Below, piece by piece: positions 9,537-23,500 of a stretch of DNA of 64,000 nt. The DNA lies in contig CM063500.1 in assembly GCA_032207245.1 (NCBI GenBank), forward strand, positions 79,714,105 through 79,778,104, in the 5' to 3' direction. A program made the translations under genes and the position numbers. The number at the start of each line of letters is the position of its first letter. Within the stretch, counting starts at the first letter, position 1. Below the pieces are notes generated by a model. It saw only the letters and a list, made by a program, of their open reading frames with translations. It was not told the DNA's origin and searched no databases. The DNA is from Pardosa pseudoannulata (taxonomy: Eukaryota; Arthropoda; Arachnida; Araneae; Lycosidae).

Positions 9537-9930
9537 ACCATGTCAAATTTCAACCATATAAATCAGTTGAAAACTTTTCAAAATCACATCAGAAATCCGT
9601 GCGATTTTCCTCGGAAAAAGTATCCTGATGCTGAATTTGTTTGTTTTACTACGCATACAGGTTAGCGCGTGATAAAGATTTTTCGAAAGATTAACTTTAG
9701 AACGCTATCTATATGCGTCTTGCATATGTTGTGTAATTAAAAGTATAAACTGTTTAAAGCTAACAACTTTTAACCTCTTGAGGACCACCACGTAAATTTT
9801 ATACAAGTCGACCGTTGTGAAAACCGTTGATGTTTAATGTCATCTAATAATAAATCTAGAACTAAAAAATTCAAATAAAACGTTCCAATCACTGATTAAG
9901 CATACGCGACGCTGGTCTCTCTATATCAAC
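9537..9930. repeat. Duplicated segment, second copy
   Basis: Matches 5965-6370 with scattered differences (TCACATCAGAAATCCGTGCG, GGTTAGCGCGTGATAAAGAT, GCGTCTTGCATATGTTGTGT). It lies between a family B 5' fragment and another family B copy. Confidence 0.75.
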
Positions 9931-9966
9931 CTGAGCTCTTCGCGTGGAGGAAAAGCTGAGCTGATA

Positions 9967-10430
9967 ACACATTGCGTGCTGGTACATTTCGCAGCGGAAT
10001 TGTACCGGGAGCAGGCGTTTTGCGCGTAAATTTAGTTATTCAGTTAAATCTCAATAGACCGAAAATTACTGAATTTTTTAACCAACTTTTCGTATTTTAT
10101 ATTGAAATATAAAAACAAATATATAAATAGAAATATATAAATAACTATAAGATTTTTTTCACCAGAACTTGTTTCAGAACTGGTACTAATAGCTCTGCGA
10201 TTGATAGTTCGAGGGTTTGGTATAAGCTCTTCATCATCGGTCTCTTCGAAGTCTTTACTGTCGATGTCACTCTTACACGAAAAATCTGATAATGCGTTAG
10301 CGAAGATTTCATCATAATTATCTCCGTTAAATTCACCCATTTTCGCAAGGATAAATAAAAAGTTGCAACAAATATTGCAACACGATAATGAGGACTGGGA
10401 TACTAACATTAATTTTAGGTTGAGCAAATA
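9967..10430 (-). mobile_element. piggyBac-type family B element keeping the transposase N-terminus
   Basis: The left end, AACACATTGCGTGCTGGTAC and the TTTTGCGCG stretch, is the family B terminus. On the minus strand from 10340 to about 10157 an open frame starts MGEFNGDNYDEIFANALSDF and continues with DIDSKDFEETDDEELIPNPR and the serine-rich STSSETSSGE. This is the acidic N-terminal region typical of piggyBac transposases. The frame then runs straight into the terminal sequence, so all the catalytic middle is deleted. Upstream is the same leader as in the 9413 fragment. Confidence 0.72.
10157..10340 (-). pseudogene. piggyBac-like transposase, N-terminal fragment
   Basis: About 60 codons from ATG (complement of 10338-10340), rich in Asp, Glu and Ser. 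The pattern D-D-E-E-L-I-P-N-P-R followed by a serine run is characteristic of PGBD-type transposase N-termini. No DDD catalytic domain is present. The frame also extends upstream of this ATG without a stop for some 29 codons, which probably is leader sequence. Confidence 0.6.
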
Positions 10431-10456
10431 TAAGGTTCACGAGTTCGGTGAATGGT

Positions 10457-10458
10457 AC

Positions 10459-10495
<37 letters not shown>

Positions 10496-11438
10496 TTTTC
10501 TGTGTATTTATATGTGTATATCTATATTTTTTATTGCAACACGATAATGAGGTATATAACATTAATTTTATTGAGAAAATATAATTCATTCGGTAATGAA
10601 CAAAATATATTTTTTAAAAATATTTATATAATTTATTATAAACAATATTTATATATAAATATAATTTTTTTTTGTATAATCATGTGTTTTATATATAAAT
10701 GTTATTTATATTTTATATATTTATTTTATATATATGTTATATTATATATTTTATGTATTTATAATAGAAAGTGTATTGTATATAACAATGCTGTTGTAAG
10801 ATTTATGTATATGTATATATTTAATAAAGAATGTTATTTATATATTATATGAAATATTTAAAATATTATGATATGTATAATTTTATATTTTTAAAAAGTT
10901 GCTGTATAAATATTAGATATGTTTGATATATTTTGAATGTAGTATATATTTATTTTATAATTTATACAATATACATATTATTGTTAGTTTTATATATGAA
11001 TATATTTTTGACATATTTTAAATATGTATATATATGATATTGTTATTTTGTATGATATGTATAGTAAAAACAAAATTTATATATGGTATTTGTATATAAA
11101 AAGTATTTATAGATATTATATAATAAATCTGTATATATAGAAGATATGTAAAATGTATATATATGAATTTTTATTATATGAAGATATGTATATATATGTA
11201 TAAAAAATTGTTTGTTTGTATATGTAAATATGTATATTTTGATATGTTTATATGTAATTTATAAGTAATGTATATATATGTGATATATTATTTATGTATA
11301 TATTGTGGTTATGTATAAAAAAAAATGAAAATATATTTATGTATATGTATATATATATATATTTTATCAATATATATATATGTATATTTTATATAATATA
11401 ATATATTTTTATATATATAAAAAATTTAATATTATATT

Positions 11439-11474
<36 letters not shown>

Positions 11475-11475
11475 A
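10457..11475. repeat. TA/TG-rich low-complexity region
   Basis: (AT)n at 10460-10488 is followed by about 1 kb of decaying TATATG/TATTTA sequence and closed by another (AT)n at 11443-11468. Open frames made of Tyr, Ile and Phe here are by-products of the composition. Confidence 0.85.
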
Positions 11476-11479
11476 TAAG

Positions 11480-12560
11480 ATCAATAATAACAAGTTAAGA
11501 AAAAGTACATACATTAAGTGTAAGTATAGTTGATAATAAATACAACTACTCAAAATAAATATTTTTTTTTTTTATAATTATAAGAGAAGATAAAGTCAGA
11601 TCGTACAAGCAATTTTAAAGGATCCTGCTTGGGATTAGAAAAATTTATTATATGACCAATGAGATTTTTGCTAGTACAGAAGAGCCCTCGTGAGTTAATT
11701 TCGGCAAGATTCTGAAAATGCAGTGAGGGATTCAGCTCTAGGCAAGGAGAAATTTGGTTGGTCGCTGTGGGCCAATGAAATTAATCAATAGTTTTGCTGA
11801 GAACGGCTAAATTTAGAGTTAGCAGGATCAGCATGGTCATGTTGGGCTAAGTCCAATAAATGGTCAATGCAAATATTACAAAAGAAATTAGTGGCTAAAG
11901 TTTTGAGAAAATTTGGAACAGTGGGGAGATCAATTTCCATGTGGATCTCATTATTGCGATAATACCAAGGTGAATTAAGGCTGTGAAATAGACTTTTAGA
12001 AAAGAATTTGTTGTTAATTCCGGTGATAAAAGTTTCATTGCAACAAAAAATAATCGATGATTAAACTTAAAATTATCATATATGTACCTAATCTATTATT
12101 TATGAAAGAAAATTATTTACGTAATATCTAAGTTCACTTGTAAAACGTATGAAAGTAATGTAGACAATATTTAAATAATTTAAAATAAATTGTTTGCAAG
12201 GTAGTATTTTCGCTCCCCCCCCCTATTGCTACGTGCAAGATAGTATTTGATTGCCCCTATCAATGCGTTACCTTGTAGAAATTCTATCGGCCACAAAACT
12301 TGGCTGCCTGAGTGCAAGCACGTACTGCATACCTACTATCCCCGGCCCTGTGTGTATACATATATAAGTAAGAAAACGTAAACTGGATCGGGAAACTAAA
12401 GAAAGTATTTTGTATAAAACCCCTAAGACAGCTCGAGAAAATTCTCACTGGTTTTCAAAACTTAAAGGGCTAAAAATTCCCGCGTCTTTTTGAATTCCTT
12501 TTTTTAATCCCTAACTTAAATTGTCCACTAGGGCAAGGTAGTCCGTGTTATTATATATTT
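11480..12560. other. Unassigned repeat debris
   Basis: About 11990-12190 matches, in reverse complement, the 60955-61110 part of the 60-64 kb repeat unit (TCCGGTGATAAAAGTTTCAT, TATGTACCTAATCTATTATT). The stretch 11600-11990 and the C-rich patch near 12210 are not recognised. Confidence 0.45.
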
Positions 12561-12564
12561 ATAT

Positions 12565-12845
12565 ATATGTAATGAGACGGACTTCACGATAGGTGGTTGC
12601 AGTAATGGCTATAAAAATGATACCGTTTCAGCTAAAGACCTTTAATAAGATAATGTTGAAAGACGGGTTCCCACTTCATCATAGGGACAGGACAAACTGA
12701 AGGGTCAGCTAGCAAGAAGTTCTATGTAGAAGACACGTAACACCTTGGTCAACATCTGTGGGAAAATATCTCTAGAAAAATCTGTCTCCGATAGCGTGTA
12801 TCTCCTTTTTATTTGAATTCCTAAATTGTCCGCTAGATGTAGGAT
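12565..12845 (+). repeat. Dispersed repeat J, copy 1
   Basis: Contains GAGACGGACTTCACGATAGG, TGGTTGCAGTAATGG, ACACCTTGGTCAACATCT and CTCCGATAGCGTGTATCTCC. The same order of blocks occurs at 17043-17312. No protein or terminus could be assigned. Confidence 0.75.
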
Positions 12846-12965
12846 TATAAATTGGACTGTCCCTTCTCTAATATCGTAAATGTAGTAGTGGTCAATTTAT
12901 ATTAAAAAGAGGAATGCAAATAAGAATTTTTATTGATTTAAGTTTTGAAAATCTTCACTTTATTT

Positions 12966-13095
12966 ATATATATATTTATATATATTTATATTATTATATA
13001 TTGTATACAAAATATTATATTACATATATACATATTACATAATTATATAATAAAAAATATATATATATAATTTTAAAACTTATACATAATTTTTT

Positions 13096-13148
<53 letters not shown>

Positions 13149-13302
13149 TATATATATATATACACACACATATACACATATATATACATACATATATATA
13201 CATATACATATATATATATACATATATACATACACACATATATACATATACATATATATAAATATATATAATATTATATATATACAAAAACACACACACA
13301 CA

Positions 13303-13366
<64 letters not shown>

Positions 13367-13376
13367 TATACACACA
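12966..13376. repeat. (TA)n and CATA/CACA microsatellite
   Basis: An AT-rich lead-in, then (TA)n, (CACACA)n and (CATATA)n tracts, most regular from 13100 to 13376. Tyr/Ile repeat frames on both strands are artefacts. Confidence 0.9.
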
Positions 13377-13442
13377 ATCGGTTAAACTTGAAAAATCTAT
13401 TATAGTTTTTTAACCCAGACAGTATTACAGAGATAATTTTAC

Positions 13443-13580
13443 CTTCTTTCAAAATAGGACATGAATTCATCAGCTTTTTTCTCATCGTCTCTCTTCAGAT
13501 TCTGGAAGCCAGAAAATGTGTTCACGTAACCCACAACATCTTGCAGATGTCCTTCGAAATAATCCCTCACGTCACCGAAT
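13443..13580 (-). CDS. Methyltransferase exon 5
   Basis: This exon completes the Lys codon and encodes FGDVRDYFEGHLQDVVGYVN, then TFSGFQNLKRDDEKKADEFM and SYFERR before an intron donor AG|GTAAAA. The acceptor is CGTTTTCAG (13581-13589). The VxGYVNTFSGFQN stretch matches the family's pattern Y-V-x-T-x-S near the C-terminal third. The exon ends in phase 2, so at least one more exon must follow. None could be recognised between here and 2100. Confidence 0.78.
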
Positions 13581-14441
13581 CTGAAAACGAAATACAAAGC
13601 ATATGATTACATACATGTACAGGGGTATCTAAAACTCACTGAAATGGTGTCGTAGTTCCACCAATAGAAGTAGAGGAGTGCCCTATATCAGGGCTGTCCA
13701 ATTGCAAAGAGCCCACAGGCCAGAATTTCGGTCACTGATCACCTGGCGGGCCGCAGTTTGAAAATGTTGAACAATAACCTCTTACCTCTTATACAATAAC
13801 AATTAATAATTGAATTATTAATTATAAAACAATGGAACAGAAGGATTATAAAACAATTTGCTAACATTTTATTGAGAAAACTGAGGCCGATCAGTCTTCT
13901 TTACAAGGGCAGGAATGTCAACATCGATGTTTGTCGTTGCCAGCCGAAGAACTTGCAGTCTTCGGATTGACCAAGAATGGTAGTCTCGGATGCTTCTTGA
14001 TACCATAAAATTTCGAAAAAAGAAATATGCTGAATAAGAAGTTGGCGGGCTGCACATTATGTGTTGGCGGGCCACCAGTTGGACAGCCCTGCCCTATATT
14101 ATACTCCGAGTGTCTTTCCCAAATCAGTATGATGAACAACGTCTCCATTATAACATGTATGGCGTAATTTTTTTTTAACTACTCTCCTTGAAACGTCGTT
14201 TGCATTGCATTCGTTTGACGTCCGTTTCCCATATTTCCCCGCGTATTTGATACAAACACAAGCCAGAAAATTTGTTCTTTCAGATTATTACGTCTCCATC
14301 CAGGTCATCTTTAGTATATCCCAATAGCGAATAACGAATATATCCCAATAACGAAGCACTCGGGTCAAGATCGGAAATCGCACTGCTCGCAATTAGCAAA
14401 GATAACTTGGTTGTTCTTTCACCTGCCCACTGGCTTATTGG

Positions 14442-14531
<90 letters not shown>

Positions 14532-17500
14532 CTATATCAAAAGTATCGACCTTGAGTGCTTGATAGCAAGTCACTTTTCTCGATAACGAAGCACTCGCGT
14601 CAAGACCGAAACAACTAGTATTCGCAATTGGCACTGATTTATTGGAATAATATATCAGAATACTTGATCGCAGAAGTCAGTGATATGTGCACAGGTTGAT
14701 ATATTTCAATAGCTTGCCGCTTGCTCAAAAATAGATAAAAAGCTAAGGCTATTCAAAAATAGTACTATCTGATATACTAAAAAAAATAGTAATATACCCC
14801 CTACATTAAAGTATTATCGCGATATATCAATGATATCAATATTAATTTGGGGATATTTCGCAATATTAAATTTCTGATACCATACAGACCTATTCATGTT
14901 ATATGTGGCTTCGCGTTTACTGCAATATTGAAAATTGAAATAAATAGCACTAGCAATAATGTATTGATTTCTTATATTAATACCTCGCTTGACTGCCTGA
15001 AATAAATAAACAAAACTTTAAAGAGTGTGTTGAATCTTCATTAACAGCTTTTAGCTGCATTTAAATAAGCTGTTGCAAAACTACAACGATAAAGTTCAGT
15101 TACTGGCACAAGGAAAAATATGCTAGGAAAAGAGAAAAATTTCCATAAATTTTAGCAAAACAATTTAAATTTTTGTTACAGTCAAACAGTACGGACGAAT
15201 AGTAGAAAAGTTGTAAAATTTGAGTTATTCGTCAGTAACTTTTTAACCTTTAATATGTTAAAAAACAGGGATGGGCAAACTCCAGCCCGCCGGGAAATTT
15301 TATCCGGCCCGCGGATAGAATTTTAAGTTGCCGGTCCGAGGCAAATTAAAAGATAAATATATTCATACATTATATATCCATCTCCTTTTCTACTTTGCTT
15401 AAATATTATATCCCAAATTTATTATCTCAAGCCCAGAAGATCAGCGGCATATTTGCTTTTTATATGTGAACAAATGTTTTCAACTTTGAACTTTAGAAAG
15501 AATCATTTCAGAAGTAGACTGACAGATGAGCATTTAACATCGTTCCTTAAAATCAGCTCATCTCACTTCGAACCTCAGTAAAAGAAACTTTAAAAAGTAA
15601 AATCGCAATTTCATTCATCTCATTAACGTATTTAAACAATTACGTACTTGTATATTGCTTTTAAAAATTTTAGGAAAGTTTATCTTGGCCCGCCAAACTT
15701 ATTTTCTTTCGATTTTTGGCCCGCGGCCGAAAAAGTTTGTCCATCCCTGGGCTAGAGCCACGACAGTTGGCAAAGGCAGAGATCTCGAAACAGGTTTGGT
15801 TTGGGGCGCTGCGGTTTACTCTTTTGCAACACGAGGGCTAATGGGACAGGGACCTACTGCTTAAAGCCGATTCCTAACGGTTGCAAACACACATGCCACA
15901 GTGGGATTCGAACCCACGAACCGCAGTACCAGCACTCTATTAATTCGGTCCTCATTCGACGATCTCATAACAGGAGAATTGCTGGATCGACGTTCGAGAA
16001 TCAAAGATCCGCCATATTCATTAATGGCGGCAAGGAGCATGTAAAATAGGTTCGAGGACAAAATGTCTTCCAAAATCTTAAAACGATACTTCTTGAGGAG
16101 GTCAAGCCTCGGAATCTTCTGCTTAGATCCTGCTTTTAAATTACCAAGACCCATTCTTAGAAGTTCAACCTCTCGAGGCAATGTCAACCATCATTCCATG
16201 TGAAATCATGTGACTTCTAAAATGGACATTTTTTATAAATTTTGAAATCGAACGTGAAGCGGCAATTTATCGTAAATCTGTAAACTCTCTTAATCTTCTC
16301 TCTCTATTTTTTCAGATGTAGTGTTCCGATAGGAGCATGTGATGTAAATTTGTAACTTTTTCGTTTCGTAATTAAATGATATATATCAAATTTAAATATT
16401 TCATGAGGAGATCAATGCTTATTAGCTTAAACATTTGTTTCTCAAAGAAAAACAATCTTAGAAGTTCAATTTTCACTACCATATTTTTCAATACCATGTA
16501 TAAATCTAACAGACATGGCATCAACCAACCAACAAGGGGCTACATTGAATTCAATATGAGGAATAAACCACGAACTATATTGGATTAATAAAATAATTAA
16601 ATTGAGAAGTGAAATAAAAGCAACATAATTAACTTACTTCTGGACTTGTTCAAATGGGAATTTGATATCAACATATTTCGACATTGCAATTTTTGCTTGA
16701 GGAGCATGATATTTTGCTGTCAATTGATAGAACTGAAAGAAAAAAAAATCAACTATATAATGCAGATATTAGCCTTAAAGTACATATTATTTTCTCTATG
16801 AAATATTTTAGATGCCACCTAATTCATTTGACATTTTCAATGAAATTAAAAAGAGAGAAATATACCAAGTAAAAATATTTAAAATTAAACAACTGAAATA
16901 AATTTTGACCTAGGATCCATTTGACCTGCATTAAAATCTTCCCGGAGTCAACTTAAATAAATTACTGTGAAAAATTTCTACAAGATTGATCCGGCAATTC
17001 GGAATGCATAGGAAACATACGTACAGAGGATTTATATATCTATATGTATGTAATAAGACGGACTTTCACGATGGGTGGTTGCAGTCATGGTCCATAAAAA
17101 CGACACGTTTTAGCTAAAGATTTTTATTAAGATAACGTTGAGGGGTTCCCATTCATCATAGGAACAGACAACTGATCAGCTAGCATGAAATTATATGTAA
17201 AAGACCCTTAACACCTGGGTCAACATCTTAGCAAATCTGTGGAAAATTTGCCTCCGATAGCGTGCATCTCCTTTTGTTTGAAATTTCTAAATTGCCGCTA
17301 GGGCAATGTAGATATAATTGGTTATTTATAAACTGTCTCCTATTTTTTTAAATAAAAAGTCATTTTTTTTGTTTAATTTTGAAACACTGAAATCAAGTGT
17401 CTTTTTTATGAAAACTTTTTCATTTTTTTTTTTTATTTTTTTTTTAATGCTAGAATTTTGACACACTTAAAGATAATTTAAAATTTTTTTTTTTTTTGTT

Positions 17501-20500
17501 TTTTACTAGGCACAATAGTAATACTTCTTTGTTTTTATTTTTTGTTTAAGACAGCTATTTTAATTTTACGAGACGTGTATTTAAACATTTATGATTTACA
17601 GTGACAGCTAATACATAGACTATAAAAATATGTTTAACATAATTTCGCTACATGTTCTGGCAGGTTAATTTTTTTTTTAACTAATTTAAGTTTGAAATCA
17701 GTATAGTAGTAATTATCACGTCTTTATCATTTCATACACATTACTAGACAGAGAGACGTGAATCACCTCCTGGTAAAGGTTCGTGATTTCCTCGGCTTTC
17801 GCGGGATCGTCGACATCAGGTTTTATGCTGTAGTAGCAGTAAACGGCGAGCACGCCGTTATTGCTCAGCACTCGGCGAACTTCCGGAAAGAAAACGTCCA
17901 AATTGAACCAGTGCAGAGCGGCTCCGGCACTGACGAGCTGAACGCTTCCGTCTTCGAAAGGAATAGATTCCGATGGACCAACTCTGAAACATTAAACAGT
18001 ATTAACAGGGGTGTTTCAACTGCGGGTGCAAAAGTCGAACCAAAACTATAGCCCGTTTACATGTGCCAGTCATGTACCCTTCTTTTTACCCAGGTAAAGG
18101 GATTTTGCTTGGAGGGTCGGAGAAACCCGTTTACATGGTCAATTCTTTCTACTCTCCATTTTGCCGGGATCGTTGCTAGAAGTCACGTGATCATACGGGA
18201 CGGGAATCCTCTGTAAGCGCAAAGGATGATGGGAAAGGAGAGTAAACTCTGCTATTACCCGGGTAGAAAGGTGGGTTCTTTCTACCCCTCAATTTTTTCC
18301 CTAGCTAGGGATAATTCTTGAAAAGTACAATTCGCGATCTACCCTGCATTCTACGCTGCTTTTGGCACATGTAAACGGCTTATAAGATATGAATGAAAAT
18401 AAAAATAAATAAAATAAAGGGAGGGGGAAACACAACCCGTTCTGTAACATTTTTGGGGGAAGGGGGCATTTGACCCCCTTTGCTCCACCAAAATCCCGCC
18501 CATGTCAAGTATTTATGTATCGAAACAGAGAGAAACAATTAAACCCAAAACTAATTATTTTTTTCATTTACCTTTATTCTTAAGTCAGTTTAATCCTTGT
18601 GTCAATTTAATAAGCAATTAATCTCATATTGCCTAACAAATTGCCCAAAATTAAATCGATCCTTGATTAAAGCACAAAACAAGCTAAAGTCTAATCGATT
18701 GTAGTTTTCAATCTTAATGAATTAAATATTTATTAAAGATCTTTAATAAATAGATTTTAAACAATTTTTTTCAATTACATCACGATAGAATAATATCAAT
18801 TAATAAAAGTCATACATTCTGTTAGATCTAACATTTTTCTTAATGGCTCGGATATAGCAAACAGAATCTTTAATCTATTCTAGTTCGTTATAACGGGGTT
18901 CAACTGCATCTGTAGAGATATTCGGAAAAGATGTAAATATTTCAAAATGTCGCATGATTGGATAACTTGTAACGAGCCACCTACCCTGATAATCAAGTGC
19001 GGAACCGGTGGCTCAATTCTCCCCTTTTCGTTGGGCTAACAAAGTTCGGCAAAAACCGGTTATCTGGTAGTTGTGTTGTCATTTACCGAAAAGACGGGAA
19101 AAGATCGATTCTCACCTCCTCAACGAAGGATTTCTGTTCGTTACGGCTTCGTCTACTGAACGAAAACGTAACCCTGCCGTTAGTGATCGTTTACAACATG
19201 GCTATCTATAGAGAAGCTTCTCTCTTGCAGGATGAAATTAGCAGACAAAGTTTAAGAAATGAGAGGACATTTAAAAAGAGAAGTGATGCATTTTCGTTGT
19301 CAGATAAGTATTTTATTCATTTATATAGATTGCTGAAATATTTAGTCGTCAACTTATGCAACAAACTCAACCATGAATTGAACACAGTGTCTGGTGTGCA
19401 TACAGCACTTTCAACTGAAACTAAGGCAAGTTTTTGTTTTATTTTTTGCATAATTTAACACTAGATTTCCCGAGATTTCTTGTATACCTATATTGCCCAA
19501 AAACAGTCAAAATGACTGCATTGTGAAAAAATAACAAATATGTAAAGAAATTTGTTTAAAATTAATTTTTAATATTATATAATAAAGGAGGGCAGAAGTA
19601 ACTACAATTATTCATAAACCCATTTATATGTTATAGGAAAAGTCACCAAATTCTAAGAAATTGTGTCATTATATTTCATCATTGTTTTTCTAATTGAAAT
19701 TAAAAAACAGTCAAAATGACTGTTCTTGAGCAATCTAGTGTTAAATTTATTTCAATAACGTTATTACTTTTATACTGTTCCACAATAATTTTATTTCAAT
19801 CTTATGCTTTTAACGTCCGTAGTAGTTCAACAAAAATATCATTTATCATTTCAGAAAAAAAAAATTAACTTTAAATATTTAGAGTATGTATTCATATCAG
19901 ACATACATTTTAGAATCCAAATCTTTTAGACTAGACTTTTGTTGATAGTATAACATATTTAAGATATTGAACTTTTAGTGTGTAATCTTAATAAATTTCA
20001 TTTAATAGTATGTGATAGCTTAATTTTTCTTATTATAAATTAGCTATGCTAGTTTTAAATAAATATCTGGAAAATAATAAATAAATCCATCTAATGGTGA
20101 TGGTGGTTAGATCTCAAGAAACCAAGAAATCACATCACACTGACACATCAACCGGCCATTTCCGACTGGTTATCACTCTCCTAACAGCGATCACTATCAT
20201 TCGCAAACAACACTTACTCATAAGTCACGTTTGACAAGGCCCGGTGTTCCTTTGCTTCTTTTATCTGGGCTTCCGATACGTCGCTCCCGTACACTTTCTT
20301 GAAAAACGACGCCAGAGCAATAGTGCTTTGTCCCGACCCGCAACCGGCATCAATAGCAAGGTCAAGAGGGCCATCGTACTGAAAAAGTGAGGAATAAAAA
20401 ACTTCTTTAGAATTCTAATTAACCTCTAACTGTTGTGGCAAGGCCGAAGCCAGGATTTAGTATTCGTGAGGGCTCAAAGTAGACTGAACCCCCTCCGGTT

Positions 20501-23500
20501 ATTTTTCACCACTTTTTTTTAACTAAGAAATATATTTTAACTGTTGTGGCTCCCTTCATTTTTGTGCTCACTATTAGAATTCTCTGGATTAGAAGGTCGG
20601 CCCAGAGAATCCAGTTGAACTTATATCTTGTAGGTCTTGTAAGAAGCCAGGATTTAGTATTCGTGGGGGCTCAAAGTGGACTGAACCCCCTCTCGTTATT
20701 TTTTCACTACTTTTTTAACTAAGAAATATATTCTAATTGTTGTGGCAAGGCCGGAGCCAGGATTTAGTATTCGTGGAGGCTCAAAGTGGACTGAACCCCC
20801 TCCCGTTATTTCACTACTTTTTTAACTTAGAAATATATACTAACTGTTGTAGCAAGGCCGAAGCCAGGATTTAGTATACGTGGAGGCTCAAAGAGGACTG
20901 AACCCCACCCGTTATTTCACTACTTTTATAACTTAGAAATATATTGTTGTGGCAAGGTCGGAGCCAGGATTTAGTATTCGTGGGGGCTCAAAGTGGACTG
21001 AACCCCCTCCCGTTATTTTTCACTACTTTTTTAACTAAGAAATATATTCTAATTGTTGTGGCAAGGCCGGAGCCAGGATTTAGTATTCGTGGAGGCTCAA
21101 AGTGGACTGAACCCCCTCCCGTTATTTTTTCACTACTTTTTTAACTAAGAAATATATTCTAACTGTTGTGGCAAGGCCGAAGCCAGGATTTAGTATTCGT
21201 GGGGGCTTAAAGTGGACTGAACCCCCTCCCGTTACTTCTGTACTTTTTAAACTTAGAAATATACTATTGTAAATTTAGTATTCTCACCCGTTAACTTTTT
21301 AACTGTGTGGCAAGGCCGAAGCCAGGATTTAGTATACGTGGGGGCTCAAAGTGGACTGAACACCTCCCGTTATTTCAGTACTTTTTAAACTTAGAAATAT
21401 ATAATAACTGTTGTGGCAAGGCCGAAGCCAGGATTTAGTATACGTGGGGGCTCAAAGTGGACTGAACCCCCTCCCGTCATTTTTCATACTTTTTTAACTT
21501 AGAAATATATACTAACTGTTGTGGCAAGGCCGAAGCCAGGATTTAGTATTCGTGGGGGCTCAAAGTGGACTGAACACCCCCCGTTATTTCAGTACTTTTT
21601 AAACTTAGAAATATATAATAACTGTTGTGGCAAGGCCGAAGCCAGGATTTAGTATACGTGGGGGCTCAAAGTGGACTGAACACCCCCCGTTATTTTTCAC
21701 TTTTAAACAGAAATATACTAACTGTTGTAGCAAGGCCGAAGCCAGGATTTAGTATTCGTGGGGGCTCAAAGTGGACTGAACCCTCCCGTTACTCACTGTA
21801 CTTTTTAAACTAAGAAATATATACTAACTGTTGTGGCAAGGCCGAAGCCAGGATTTAGTATTCTCGGGGGCTCAAAGTGGACTGAACACCCCCCGTTATT
21901 TCAGTACTTTTTAAACTTAGAAATATATAATAACTGTTTGTAGCAAGGCCGAAGCCAGGATTTAGTATTCGTGGGGGCTCAAAGTGGACTGAACCCTCAC
22001 CCGTTACTTCTGTACTTTTTAAACTTAGAAATATATACTAACTGTTTGTAGCAAGGCCGAAGCCAGGATTTAGTATTCGTGGGGGCTCAAAGTGGACTGA
22101 ACCCACCCGTTATTTTTCTGTACTTTTTAAACTTAGAAATATATACTACTATGTTAGCAAGGCCGAAGCCAGGATTTAGTATACGTGGGGGCTCAAAGTG
22201 GACTGAACACCCCCCGTTATTTCAGTACTTTTTAAACTTAGAAATATATATTAATTGTTGTGGCAAGGCCGAAGCCAGGATTTAGTATACGTGGGGGCTC
22301 AAAGTGGACTGAACACCCCCCGTTATTTCAGTACTTTTTTAACTTAGAAATATATACTAACTGTTGTGGCAAGGCCGAAGCCAGGATTTAGTATTCGTGG
22401 GGGGTTTAAAGTGGACTGAACCCCCTCCCGTTATTTCAGTACTTTTTAAACTTAGAAATATATAACTTGTTGTGGCAAGGCCGAAGCCAGGATTTAGTAT
22501 TCGTGGGGGCTCACAGTGGACTGAACACCCGCCCGTTATTTTTCTGTACTTTTTTAAACTTAGAAATATATACTAACTATTGTAGCAAGGCCGAAGCCAG
22601 GATTTAGTATTCGTGGGGGCTCAAAGTGGACTGAACACCCCCCGTTATTTCAGTACTTTTTAAACTTAGAAATATATATTAATTGTTGTGGCAAGGCCGA
22701 AGCCAGGATTTAGTATTCGTGGGGGGTTTAAAGTGGACTGAACCCCCTCCCATTATTTTTCACTACTTTTTAAACTAAGAAATATATAATAACTGTTGTG
22801 GCAAGGCCGAAGCCAGGATTTAGTATACGTGGGGGCTCAAAGTGGACTGAACACCCCCCGTTATTTCAGTACTTTTTAAACTAAGAAATATATACTAACT
22901 GTTGTGGCAAGGCCGAAGCCAGGATTTAGTATTCTCGGGGGCTCAAAGTGGACTGAACACCCCCCGTTATTTCAGTACTTTTTAAACTTAGAAATATATA
23001 ATAACTGTTGTGGCAAGGCCGAAGCCAGGATTTAGTATACGTGGGGGCTCAAAGTGGACTGAACACCCCCCGTTATTTCAGTACTTTTTAAACTTAGAAA
23101 TATATATTAATTGTTGTGGCAAGGCCGAAGCCAGGATTTAGTATACGTGGGGGCTCAAAGTGGACTGAACACCTCCCGTTATTTCAGTACTTTTTTAACT
23201 TAGAAATATATACTAACTGTTGTGGCAAGGCCGAAGCCAGGATTTAGTATTCGTGGGGGCTCAAAGTGGACTGAACCCTCACCGTTATTTCTGTACTTTT
23301 TTAACTTAGAAATATATACTAACTGTTGTAGCAAGGCCGAAGCCAGGATTTAGTATTCGTGGGGGCTCAAAGTGGACTGAACCCTCACCCGTTACTTCTG
23401 TACTTTTTAAACTTAGAAATATATACTAACTGTTGTAGCAAGGCCGAAGCCAGGATTTAGTATTCGTGGGGGCTCAAAGTGGACTGAACCCCCACCCGTT

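Noticed and set aside
13015..13373. Frames made of Tyr, Ile, Met and Cys in TA/CA tracts (also near 10448, 14419, 33815, 48242-48933, 60485, 62401)
   Set aside because: These are microsatellite translations on either strand, with no start context or domain.
2100..13442. Final exon of the methyltransferase
   Set aside because: I scanned the minus strand for an acceptor in the right phase followed by a short C-terminal coding stretch. No candidate stood out from AT-rich noise and repeats.
15861..16187. 108-codon minus-strand frame
   Set aside because: It overlaps the SINE and has no family resemblance outside it.
17758..18051. 97-codon plus-strand frame over methyltransferase exon 3
   Set aside because: Antisense shadow of the exon; the minus strand carries the family motifs and splice sites.
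20944..22285. Open frames across the 107-bp array (repeating GRSQDLV and GGSKWTE peptides)
   Set aside because: They only reflect reading through tandem units. The unit length is not a multiple of three and indels change the frame between copies.
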